The notes below the pieces were generated by a model, which saw only the letters and a list, made by a program, of their open reading frames with translations, was not told the origin of the DNA and ran no database searches. A DNA stretch of 64,000 nucleotides from Pardosa pseudoannulata (lineage: Eukaryota; Arthropoda; Arachnida; Araneae; Lycosidae), in contig CM063503.1 in assembly GCA_032207245.1 (NCBI GenBank), positions 59,926,776 through 59,990,775 of the forward strand, read 5' to 3'. The position numbers were made by a program, and so were the translations under genes. This document shows, one piece after another, positions 43,001 through 56,900 of this stretch. Each line of letters begins with the position of its first letter. Position 1 is the first letter of the stretch.

Positions 43001-46000
43001 CCGTGAACTGATAATACTGAAAGATTATACGAAAAACAAATAAAATATATGTTTGGAGTTCGAAAAAAGTATATTAAGTAATCTTCTGTATTTAGTCATT
43101 ATAACTTTTAACTGGTGTACAAAATAGGGTGTCTAATTATTGATGAAAAATTATTCAAAAGTCATATGTAACTTTCCAAAACTTCTAAGAATTTGAAGAG
43201 GCTTCAGTGAATTGATGAAGTAATCAGTTTTCATAACATTTCACTTTTTCATACACGTTTCATAACTTTAAATAAATGCTTTTAATTAAAATTTTATTAA
43301 TAAAAATAAGATATGCATTGACTTATTGCATAAAAATAATACATATAAATTAGGTCAGGCTATTGAACAATAGCGTAAGTTAGGAGTGCCGGTCCAGCAA
43401 GGCTGAACAGGCTTAAAAACATAAGTGCAGTAGGTAATCTGCATATGGCTTTCAGTCACTGTTAAATAATCTGTGACTGAAAGTTAAACACATCGGATGA
43501 ATATCATTATGAGTTGAGGTCATGTGGTAAGGAAGAAAAATTTTTTTCCAACAATTATTACTTAATTTTAACATATCAACTATTTATTTTTTGTATAGGT
43601 CCTCCAACTATCTGACTTATTAAGCGTCCGTCACTCTGTTTTTCTTGTTGGTGCTGCTGGATCTGGTAAAAGCAGCGTGTGCAAGACATTGCTTGAGGTG
43701 CACAAAGATGAGAAACCTCTTTCATTCCATTTGAACCCAAAAGTGGTTACAAATGATGAGCTCTTTGGCACGATTAATCCTGCTACCAGAGAGTGGAAAG
43801 ACGGTAAATATTAATTTAGTTTCTTTTTTACACTTAACATCCCAGGTGCGGTTTCACAAACCGCTAGCGCTTAGTTTTATTATGTTTTTATACATAGGGA
43901 TAAGGTAGGAGATTGTGTGTAGGGAGCCCTTGGAGAATCCTGAGTTGCTTTATATGTCCAGTAACTGCGTGGACGTGCGTTAGTCTTCTCTTTTTTTTTC
44001 GAGTATAGAGTACCGGACTATAGTACCAAACTTTAGACTTCGAGATATAAAACCGTTACCAGTTCCTACGACCACTGAGCATGTTAACGACATTAACATT
44101 AGATTTACCAGCAATTTAAATATACATTGAATTGCAATTGCAAAACCAGTCATTTTGAATGGTTTGGTAAAACTAGTGCTAATAACGAGAATAATGTTTT
44201 TAAAGAGTTTAAGAATTTTTAAGCTTGTGATGTAGGATCAGACAATGACAGTTTAATGGAAAAACTCCCATGAACTTCTAGCAACCAATCACATGTGCGT
44301 TAGATGAATCAAAACGAGTAGAAATGGTTGGAGAGCTATTGGAATAACACAAAAATATTCCACATATGACTCTTAAAAGAAATGGTAAATATATTATGTT
44401 TACCATTATTACAAGAAATCCATTTGCTTTGTGTTTTCTGACAAAATTTAAAAGTGCAGAGAAAATAATTTAACCTCGCATTGCATTGGTAATTTTTATT
44501 TAAGAGGGTGTTTTATGACTGTTTTATGTATTTTTAATGTCATGTTTGTATTAAGCAATAAAGCATAACAAGATGCCAAATTTAAAGTAAAGATTATTTG
44601 TTTTTTTAACAGTAAAAATGATTTCATGAAAAATTAAGATATTTTGTTTTTGAGTTATTATTCTTTTATATAACAAACCGGATTAGTTTGGTTATTAAGT
44701 AGTTTTTGAGAATTTTATGTTTATTTAAAAATAACGGTCTGTGAAACAGAACATGTGATGTCAAGAATTTAGAGAGTGGAAACAAAAGACACAATCACAT
44801 TCCCACTTTAAAAAAAAAAGTTAATAATAAAGTTTTAAAATCAAGTAATGCAATCCGCGAGTATCTAAGATGATTTAATGAACAAATATTACTTCAGTTT
44901 ATGCTATACTGACTGTTTATACCACACAATCTACCGGGATTAAAATTTCGTTCATCCCAGAATGTTTTTTTTTTCCGAGAACTGGCAACTTCAGACTTAT
45001 CTCAAATTCTATTTAAGTTCTGAAATTTCGTAAAGCTATTATATCATATATTTTTTGAAATTATCTTCTAGGTTATTGGTCAGGAGAATAGTTTTTGAAA
45101 ATATTTTTACTTCAAGAAAAGATTACTCTTAAAAAAAGGATTGACTATCATTAACCCTTTGCCTGTTCTGTGTATATGATATATACATCTAATGCTTTAT
45201 AAGCTTGTATATCACTTGTGATACACAATGATATAAAATATATAATTTATAAAAACTTGTAAATAAAGTATAGTTCGTTGTGTATCGTATGTAATATACA
45301 AACATATAAAGTATTAGATGTATATATCACATGTGATGTACTGGATAGGCAAGGGGTTTAATAGCTATTAAAAATTATGTAAATGTTCAAAATGCATTTT
45401 TAGTACAGTCTCCCAAAAAAATTACCGAGTATTTCGACACATACCAGAAAAGTTACTTTTTCTTCTTTGTAGGGGCAGGTTATATTCAATGTGGATAAAA
45501 CTATTATTATAACCGTCGTGTTCGTAAATGGCACCTCATGTTAGAAACGATTTCAAATAGAATTCTAACGTATAAAATATTCGTAACTGTTTAGTATATA
45601 TATGTTCAGTGTATAATTACCAGTAGTGTTTCATTGTTGTGGTTGTTAATTTGTTCAACAGATGGCACCACTGTTGTATGTAAAAGTGTTTTCTGTAAAA
45701 GTTTCGGTTATGATTGAAGTTATTCGTTGTAAGGGGTAGACGCATTAAGGTGTCGTTTATTAATTCTATTTTTTTGTATTTGTATGAAATGTTTTTCCCC
45801 CTGTGTTGGCTGGAGACAGAATTTATTTGTAAATGTTGTGTGTTCGTCATTAAAGAAACCCATTAAAAAGAATTCATTGAAAATTATTGATTATACAAGC
45901 AAGAATGTAAGTTATGGTTTGGAAATCTACATGAATAGTACCCCTAAATAAAAATATGTATAACAGGTATTTGAAGTAGGCCGCACCTCGAGTTAGAGCT

Positions 46001-47935
46001 TAATTTATAAAATAATTTATAATTTATAAAATATTAATAATACTTTTATCCACATTGAATATGGCTTGCTTCTACAAAGAAGCAAAAGTAACTTTTATGG
46101 TATGTGTCGAGATATTCGGTAGTTTCTTTGGAAGACTGTAGTAACATCGCTTAACCCTTTAACGTACACGTTTGGGTTCACTCGAGCTCACTAAATTGGC
46201 CAAACTGTGCACACTCGAAATAATTCGAGCGGTATTGTAGTTTGTGTTGCTATAATTTTTCACACTGGAATGCAATCGAGATTTGAAAATAACAATGCAA
46301 AAAAGTTGATGTGTGTGTAATATTACAATATTCGGATATTTTCTGCAATGTTATCAAAATCCTAAATTACAATAAAAATTTTGATTATTTTTATATTTTT
46401 GTAATTTTTTTGGCAAGACAACGTTCTAAATTGTGTTTTTTACATTAAAAAACGGATTTTTTTTTGGCCGGCTTTTTTTAAAAAAAAACCTGTGCATTAA
46501 GGGGTTAAAATCCTTATTTTTTTTCTTGTCAAGACTTCTGTAGCAATGTGGTAAGGCTTCTTTTGGCCACAGGGTAAAAGATTGTGAATTCGAATCCCAG
46601 CTTCCTCGTTGCGGAAGTTTAATTTAATTACGTTTTTGTTTCTGTTGTTCTATAAGATATTAGAACAGTCTTCACTCTACTGGAAAGGTGTTAAAAAATA
46701 TTTCCTTAGAGTACAAAAGAGCAGGCTGCTCATTATGTTAATCCTAAGTTTTGTCAACCAACTGTTGAGTTCTAAAGAGCTTCGCATTATTGACATTGGT
46801 TTTTGCCTTTTTCAGCTATCTAAGTGACAATAATTAATAATAAGCAGGAAACAACTGATAATTACAACTCAATGAACATTTTAAAAATATTAAAATTTTA
46901 AAAAGTTCTTTAAAAACGTTATTTTATTTAATCTTTTTAGTATGGATGATTAAAATATACTTTTGTTTATATGTGTGCAAAGCTCCATGATTCTAAGTTA
47001 ATAATTTACAAAAGATCTTTGAAGCGCCTACCATCCTCTCAAAGAAGGATTTGCTTACAAGAAAAAACACCCATACGCATTAATTTGTGGTTGATTTTTC
47101 TATTTTTCTATTTTTAGGACTGCTTTCTTCTTTAATACGTGACTTAGTTAACGCTTCTACTGACGGACCTCGTTGGTTAATCCTGGATGGGGATATAGAT
47201 CCTATGTGGATTGAATCAATGAACAGTGTTATGGATGACAACAGGGTAAGGGATACTAATATGTATTTATTCCATCACGCGTAACAGATTTTTTTCTTGC
47301 TTAGAAGAATATTTTGAAGTATTATCAAAGAAGAATTTTATTTGTAGTATATCAATTTTTTCTTATGAAAATAATGTAGAAATTTATATCTCTTACTTTA
47401 GTAGTATCTTTCATGAAAGAATAATCCTAAATACAGGACTATTCATAATTACCTCTGGGGTTTCAAAACGACATAATAAAAGAGCTAAGACAAAATCGGT
47501 AAAAACAAACCTTGTTGCTAATGATGAAATAATGCAAGATTTTTATGGTAGCATTTGGAAGTATATAGCAGTTGGTTTGGACTAGGCGAGCTTTCAATGA
47601 TGACTTACCTCTTTTACTATGCTCCTCCCCACTCTCATTGGACTTAGCATTGTAACGTCATTGGATCGTCGGGTAGTGTGTGGGTGTCGAAGTTGTAGTG
47701 ACACGGCGTACAGCTTATAACAATAACAACTTTTATTCTTGACTAAAATATAAATCTATTTACAATTGTTTTCCGAATGGAAATCACAGGGCTCAGGTGA
47801 GCTGGTATGGACCTAAAAGTCCCAGGTTCTAGTCGAACCTGAAAAAACAATCTGCGGTCATGTGCCCGACAGATATATGGTTGCACAGGGATACAACTTG
47901 GATTCCTTGAGTCCTACAAAAAACTGGAGATTGGT

Positions 47936-47969
<34 letters not shown>

Positions 47970-50900
47970 AGCAACTCCCGTCGCCTTCGCTAGTTCTTTT
48001 CCTTTTCTCATCGTCAATCTTTCTCCGTCGAAAACTGCTTGACGTCACCTTTCGCCTCTTCCCATTGGCTTTCCCTTCCCGCATCACCGTCCTACTAACC
48101 TCCGATTGGTCCTTTTGTTAGCGCCTGACAGTCTGTCCTTCCTGCGTAGCGTCCGACCTTATGATCAATTCGGACATCTCAAGGCGTGTCGAACCGAAAA
48201 TCTTTTGTAGTTTAATGTCAAAATTCCAGATCGAATGTTTCCTTGGCCTGGGTTTTAACAAAACCTCTTTGTGAAACCAATGGGGCTATGTAAAAGATCT
48301 GTATTGTTACTCCTTTAACGATTGATATAACAGAACTACGTGAAAGTATCACGTGCTGTGAACACCTCTTATAGTGCCATGTTGAATAGAACCTTACAAG
48401 AACTGTATTATCGCATTGATGTGTGTGATCATGGGTTAGCTTATAGAATAACTTTAATAGTTGTAAATAAAACTATAATTATTTTTCTGTTCAGGACAAT
48501 GATTTTATGTATTTATCTTGGTTTATTTTATAAAGATTTATGAACAACTCTGTATATCCTGGTATTCTAAAATCCTCCTAAATTTCTAAAATAGTGTTTT
48601 CAGTGAAATACAACTTAATTCTGAAAACAATAGTTCATAGCAATAAATGTAAAGTCTGTAGTCCTGAAAGAGCGTTACTGACATTTTCTTATTTGTACAA
48701 AACCCGGTGTAGTGAAATAGAAAAGGAGAGAGAAACGAAACTGCGTTGATGCAGAATGCCCATCATAAAATGTGCAGCGGTATCTTGATCCATCCTTTTT
48801 TGAGGCGATAGGAACGGAAAAGTATGAATGCGAGTAATGTATGTGGAAATTTTATAAAATGTGTAGCTTTGAATAAACTACGTCTTTACAACCCTAACTG
48901 GAAGTATTTAACCCATAATAAAATGTAACTTATAACTTAAACATAACATTTAAAAAATATTTTTTATTTGGTATCAGTTGATATTTGTTGGTATCTATTA
49001 GTATTGGTATCTATTGGTATTAATTGTTGACCACCTGATTGCATAGACTGAGAGTTTTATCGCCTCTATCTCTGTAAGTACACTATCACTATCATTGTGC
49101 TCATCCCCTATATAATAATAGCCTAAATTATCTGTCCGTCTGTCCACGAATTTATGAATCTGTTGGACCTGGAATGGATAGGCGCATCCATATTGGATTC
49201 TTGATGAGTTAGGGTTAACAAAATTCAAGTCCAGTCTTTAAAACGTTCGAGATATACCCCTTCCCCCCTTTTCGAGCGTTTAATGCCATTATTTCAAGCC
49301 TTGTTTTCCCCGGTTAAGAGCAGGCAATTAAATTTATCATTTTATCACATAATAAATAGGTAAAAATAACATTTTTCTCTAGCATTATGACGTCATTCCT
49401 TTAACCATTTCATTTAATCATTTCTTCTTTTAAATTATTTAAATATCGTCTGCATTATTTTCATACGTTTTATCACGGAACTTAGTTATTACGTAAATAC
49501 ATTTCTTTTATATTTGGCTTAAATAATAGATTAGGTATATATGGGATAATTTTAAATTTAATCATCGATTATTTTTTGTTGGAAGGAAAATTTTATCACC
49601 AGTATGGACAACAAATTCTTTTCATAAAAGTCTAGGAGTCTATTTCACGAACTAATAGATATCTAGCGTTTAAGTTATATATCTTTGAAAGTTAAGAAGT
49701 TTGTTCGTTTGTGTGTTTGTTTTTTATACATAACCACATGGTTTGACTAAATGGGTTCAACATGATTCTAAACTGCATTCACTTTAGAGGAGTATGGAGA
49801 TACAAAAATTATTTAGAGTGTACCAGATAATTCTCAGCCAACAAACAAACCATTTTTTTGCTTGCCTCATAGGGTACTTTACAATTCTGGAAAATTAAAA
49901 ATTTTATTGATCCCGTCATATGACAGACTATATGCTAGTATTTATAGAATTCTAATTTGACAAACCTAAAATAATGGTATTGATTAAGGTTAGCTATCGT
50001 TTTCCTCCTCTTCTTTCCCATGATCTACTTTTGGCTTGTGCATAGGTCCTCCACTGTTTTGTCCCTATTAACACATTGTATGCAGGACACGAGCTAGTAC
50101 GTTTTCTGACGATTGATACTTGAGCGCGATCACGTACTGGTACGGGTTAGTGTAACAACATGGTTTGTTTGTGGGTACAAAAATAACGGTGTATACAGGA
50201 AAACGAAGCCGAATGTTCTTGTCTACTACATAGATTCTGGAATAATTTAGACAAATAAAAACTAGTTTTTACATCAGTCGATGCGGCACCACAGAACGGG
50301 AAAAAGTGAAAACTATATACTACTATTTCTATTTGATTTTTTATATTTACGATACTATTATAAATTTATCCACTAAAAATATATTTTTTTTGTTTAAAAA
50401 ATCTTATGATTGTTATTTATATATTTCTATTTATATATTTGTTTATATATTTCAATATAAAATACGAAAATGTGGTTAAAAAATTAAATAATTTTCGATC
50501 TATTGAGATTTAACTGAATAACTAAATTTACTCTCAAAACGACCGCTCCCGGTACAATTTCGCTGCGAAATGTACCCGCACACAATGTGTTAATTGTTTT
50601 AGCTTATAATTTCTCTGGTAATCTAGAAAAGCCTCTCATGAGCCAAAAATATTTTGCCGTCAACACGATTTTTAATTATTCTTATAAACACATAAAAGCA
50701 TTTTCTCCTTTTCTTCTAAATTTAACAAACACTATTAATGGCAAGACAAAGAGACGGGACCGAAATGTTTAGACGATAGATGCGGGGAAACAAAAAATCC
50801 GACAATACTGAAAGTGCAAAAATAGTATTGGTTCTATGGGTATGAAATAGGAACTAAATCATTCGAATGCATAGTGTGGGAGTGATAGATCGAGGTATCA

Positions 50901-53900
50901 TTGTATTTAGTTTATAGTTAGGTTGTTCTTAAGTTCTCTCCCATTAAACACTGAACTCATTATTCCTCACAATAAATATTGCCTGTAAAGAAAAAAATAA
51001 TAAGGCTAGGTTGCCACCAGATGCGGAGTGGAGTGGACTATAACTTTGTTGAACGCAGTCGAGCGAAATTGAGAGGGCCTGCCAACTGATTGAGGAGTGG
51101 GTTAATTTTCACTCCGAAGTTTACGCATTATGTATTTGCAAGTGTAAGAAAGGTGGAGGAGTCCGATTTCAAAATTGAACCGTGGCCAAGTCAAAGCGGA
51201 GTGACGCTGTGTCTCACGATACCGATTTGCACGAGTCAACTTCACTCCGTTTCAGGTGGCCTCCTCTCAATTGGACACTGATTTACAAATCCTAAACGCT
51301 GTCTACTACTCTCAAGCTCGTTCTGCTCTGCATTCTGTGGCCGCCTGTCCTTAGAATTATTTAAGATCCTTTTCAATTTAAATTATTTGTATCGAGAGCT
51401 TTAATGAGTAGACATTTATTCAAAGGCTAACCTTATGATTGATTTTTTCTTTCTTTTACAGATTCTAACCTTAGCAAGCCGAGAACGCATATCTTTAACT
51501 CCTACGATGCGTCTTTTGTTTGAAGTATCTACCCTTGAGAGAGCTACACCAGCGACTGTATCACGAGGAGGTGTTCTATATCTAGATCCTGCAGATGTGG
51601 GTTGGAACCCATACGCTGTCAGCTGGATTGAACGCCGAATTGTTCAGTCTGAAAAAGCTAACCTTATAATTTTCTTTGATAAATATGTACCACCTTGCTT
51701 GGAAGCTATTAATAAGAGGTTCAAAACTATTATAGAAGTCCCTGATATATGTTATGTTCAAGTAAGTACTTCAAAGGGATCAGTAAGGAATAGTTAACTC
51801 TATGAAAATTGAAGAGATATTTTTGTAAAGCTCCAATTTTCAGGTAGTTGACTTAAGCTTGAAAATAATTCCAGCATGATGTAACTAAGTCATTTGAAAA
51901 TCGAACTCCAATGGTAGATTCATAGCTCAGAATGGAAACACGATTTTTCTTGCATATGACAATAATTATGGAAAATATTTATGAAAATGTACATTCATTG
52001 TGTCAGAATATAGTGATAAATGCAAAGCTTTTGAGATTTCTGCCTCAATATACCGCATCAACAGCAAGTAATACATGTAAATGGCTATCTAATATCTTTG
52101 TTATTGTGTTTCATTGTCAATTTAGCTCTCCTGTCTAGAAAATTTGCCAATCCTTGATGTAGTATAATTAAGGGCAAATTCCTAGTAAACAACTTATCTA
52201 TAACGTTTAATGTCCTATTTATAAAAAACAATCTGTGGATTGATTTCCGGATGTTAGCTCGTGTTACAAAATATTGACCAAAGCACTTCAAATCAAACCA
52301 AACTGAACCCAAACCACTGTTAGCATGAATGTTAATAGTTCTTGCCGATGAAGATTGTATGCTGATTAATATTATGAGTAAAAAAAATGTTGATTGTTTT
52401 GATTAGAAAGTGATGCAAATTAGTTATGATAAATGATAATGAAATGAGATTTTTCTTTGAATGTTCTTTTGTTCAAAAGTGCTTAAGGTTCATATAAAAT
52501 TAGAATAGTGATATAATGCTTTACACTTTAGCATAGGTGCTAAAGTTGCATATTTAATTTTCTAATATTTTAACTCTATTTAGAAAGGGCCAAACGATGG
52601 CCGAGCGCTGCTCTCCGGTACCAGAGTTCGTTGTTATAAATCCCACTGTGACATGGATGTTCGTAGCCGTTCGGAATCGGCTTTAAACAGTAGGTCCCGG
52701 TCTTATTAGCCCTCGTGTTTCAAAAGAGTAGATCGTCGGGCTCCAAACCAAACCTATTTAGGAAGGATACGCATGTCAAATCACTAGAAAATATAAATAT
52801 AATTAGTTATAATTTGAGGATGATTATTTTGTTTCAATATAGAAATTAATTTAGCAGGGTCTAATAAAAACTAATACTCTAGTCTTCATTTTTTGTCTAA
52901 TATTTCTCTGAAACTCTTATTGTAACGTCAATTGAACTATTCTTAATTCTGATTTCTTTTTATGAATATGCTAGCTATTAAATTGTTTTGATGAATTAAA
53001 AACTTGAGGTGTAATTTGTTATCATTCAAATCATGTATAGATATATTTAGATATATTTATAGATGCAAATTATTACACTCTGACCTTTATGTTTTTAATG
53101 CAGAAATTTATTAGAGTATAAACGTAATCTGTATTAAAAAAACCTGATATATATTTTGTTCAATAGACCTTGTGCCGCCTGTTAGAATGCTTACTGACTC
53201 CTGAAAATACACCTCCTGATTCTCCGAATGAGTTATACGAGTTGTATTTCGTCTTTTGCTGTGTTTGGGCTTTTGGATCTGCTCTTGAAGTCAATGAACA
53301 GATTGATTCCAGGTTTGAGTTCTCAGCCTGGTTTCTTAGTGAATTCAAGTCAGTTAAATTTCCCATCTCGGGCTCACAAGCGGCTGGAGAAGCTTCATCT
53401 GTCTTCGATTATTTTATTGAAAATAGACGGTTCTACCCATGGACTAGGAAGCTTCAAAAGTTTCAACCTTCACCGGATGTTTCACTTCAGGTAAAGAACC
53501 ATTTAGACTGTTTAAAGTATTTTACAGGATATTTGAATGAGCAAAATGCCTCTTCTGACTATTCATTTGTTAACATGTTAGCTGTCAACTACTACATAAG
53601 ACGTAGTCTGCCTTCTTAGCTGGAGCGTTGTCCACGATTATCCAGGGTGCACAGTAAAATAATCCACTGGCCCTTTTTTCTACAGCGGTTGGTTGTAGAC
53701 AAATACTTTTAATTACAAAAATGTTTCAAATACACACACACACACAAAACACATTAATTTTATGTTATTTTTAAATTGAAACATTCCATTTTTTTTAAAA
53801 TTAGAAATCTAAATTTTTATACGTTTCCCCGTTTTTATTATTATATTTAGTAAAATTGAAACACATCATTAGAACCGTACCAAAAAAGTTTTTGTGATAA

Positions 53901-56900
53901 AAATTGAACTAGATATTTGCATTCAAAATATGCAAAATTTTGAAGATTCCTACACATTTTTTGGAGGGAGAGGTTGATAGATTAATTACAGTAATTTAAG
54001 GTGAAAATCAGGTTAAGATGTCCCTTTTATGAAAAATAGGGGGAAGATTAAGACCTTATTTACAGGAAAATACATTGCATATCCCTTTTATTATTCATAC
54101 TCACCCATATATAATCAGGGAACACTCCCATATTTCACCGTAAGTGACACGTTGAAACCTTATTTCAACCTCGAGTAGCTGTAATTAATCTATTAACCAG
54201 TTCCTGAATGAAAGAGAAAAAAATCTGTACAGTTTGAATCTCGGTCAGTTTTGGTTACAGAGAAGTGGCACATTTTGTGTTAGGATTCTAAGGATGAGTT
54301 TCAGTTTTATATTATGGTACTTAAATTCAAAATTTAAAATATTTACTAATATAACGGTAAAAACGGGAAAACGTATAAAAATTAGATTTTGCAATTTTCG
54401 AAAAATTGAATTTTGAAATTTCAAAGTATCATAAAATGAATTATCTTATTTTAAACATTGTAAGTGGATATGTATATCTACGATCAACGACTGTGGAGAA
54501 AAATAACGACCAAGACCTTTATTACACATACTGTGTAATCTACCATATATCTCGTAGTTTACCGACCTGCTCTTCCAGTGTGATTAAATTTGTGGTGTTA
54601 AAGTGTAACTAGTTCCTGAATGAAGTAGAAAAAAATCTGTAGATTTTGAATCTCGGTCAGTTTTGGTTACAGAGAAGTGCACATTTTGTGTTAGGATTCT
54701 AAGAATGAGTTTGTTTTATGTTATGGTACTTCAGTTCAAAATTTTAAATATTTACAAATACAAAGGTAGAAAACGGGGAAACGTATAAAATATTAGATTT
54801 TGCAATTTTCGAAAAATTGAATTTTGAAATTTTTAAGTATCATAAAATGAATTATCTTATTTTAAACACTGTAAGTTGAGATGTGTATCTGCGACCAACG
54901 GCTGTGGAGAAAAATAACGACCAAGACCTTTATTATGCACACTGCGTAGACTGTCAAATATCTTGTAGTTCACCGACCTGCTCTTTCAGTGTGATTAAAT
55001 TTGTGGTGTTACAGAGTAACTACGGATAGACACTTTCTAGAATAATAGAAAATCAAGTATAGTTTATATGAATAGAAAATATAAATTATACAAAAAATGT
55101 GCATTTATTTTTTTCGTAACTTTTCTATTCAATTTATCTCACAAAGAGTTGGTCTCACTTTATAGAAACAACACGATTATCAAATTTTTTTCCTCCTTAT
55201 AGCTCGGGTAAAAATTATATATGGCCTGAATGTAAAATTTAAATAGTCATGAAATGATAAATAGTTAATTGGTGTACATTGATTCCTTATTCGGTTAATC
55301 TATCCAATTTATATAACGGCATATTGCTAATTCAACATGTGTTGTATAGGAATAAGTATATTTTGCTTTCGCAGTGTACATTCTGTTACATATCCTAAAG
55401 TTGAGATTTTTTGAAAGACTGTTTTTGAAAAAAACTTCATTGTTTTTGGCAATAATGCTTTACTATAGTTGGAAATTTTAATAATATGTTGAAACCAAAT
55501 TGGCTTCTCATTAATAAATTCTGCAAATTTATACGACACTCAAAGTGTTAACACAGTTCTATATAAATGTATAAAAAAGAGCTTTCATGTATTTATTTTT
55601 GCTAGAATATATCATTAAATTAAGATTTTATTTACTTTTAGAATACTCTGGTACCGACAAAAGAAACTCACCGAATCCAGTATCTTTTAAATCTTCTTAT
55701 AGAACAAGGACATCCCATAATGCTTGTAGGCCCGGCAGGATGTGGAAAAACTGCTGTTGTCAGATCTACCCTCGATGCTTTAGACCAGGACTCAGTATTC
55801 TTGGTGGTTAATGTTCCATTTAGTTTTTACACGACGTCTGCAGCTGTACAGAGAGCCATGGAAATGCACCTTGAAAAGAAAGTTGGCAAAAATTTCGGCC
55901 CTCCAGGACAGAAGAAAATTATTTTTTTTATAGATGACTTTAATATTCCTGAAGTAAGAATTTCACCATCGTATCAAATGCTCTTTATGTAATAAATAAG
56001 AATATGCTAATTTTATATGATTCAGATTTTTTTTTATAAAAGTTTTCAAATGGTTTTGTTTAATAGTATCTGCTTTAAAAAATTAATCTTACAGATTGCT
56101 GTGATACACAAAAATCCAAATATGTCTGATTATCAAGTTGAACTTGAGTCATAATGATATGCATATTAAAGCATTGTAAAATGATAAATCGGTAAATTGA
56201 TTTGCAAATATGCTTGTCTTGCTGGAGAAAGTTTAAAACAATTTCATTTGTTTATTTATATACCTAGAATAGATATTTATTGTTATCTCTTGAATTTTGG
56301 AGAGCATTTTAATTAAATGTATGCGTCAAGACTGATATTAAATTCAGAAAAATTGTGGAGTTCGTAAGTTTAAATTCCTTTGTTGACATGAATGTTCGTA
56401 GTCCTTGAGAATCAAATCTAAACAATAAGTTTCATTGGTCCTCATGTTGAGAAATAAAAGATGTAGCACTCCAACAAACCATCCAACAAAAAAACATTTC
56501 TTTTTAAAGTGAAGTTTCACTTTAAAATTTTCGTAAAACAAGCAAACCGGAAAGTCATTTTATAACTCGGATAATTTTCGATTTGTATCCAACAAATTTT
56601 TGACCAAAGTTCGAAAAACATTCTCTTACCTTGTCACCTCTTCGTAAATTCATGTCAAGATTTTAATGGATGACTATTAACTGTTTTGAAACAACATCAG
56701 TTAATTTTGAGGAATTGGCAGAAAGTGTAAAGTTTATTTTAGTATACACACAAATTATTATTAAAGGCTAGCAATCATTCATGTTGCTAGTCTTCAAGTA
56801 CTCGTACAGGATGTTATGGATTATTTGTGTAGGAATTCATTAAGTAATGTGGCTGTTTATTTTTTAAAATGTCATTTTATTAAATTAAAATTAAATTAAA

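Noticed and set aside
46549..46605. tRNA-like stretch with AATTCGAATCC
   Set aside because: B-box-like word only; no A box at the right spacing and no match to the SINE body.
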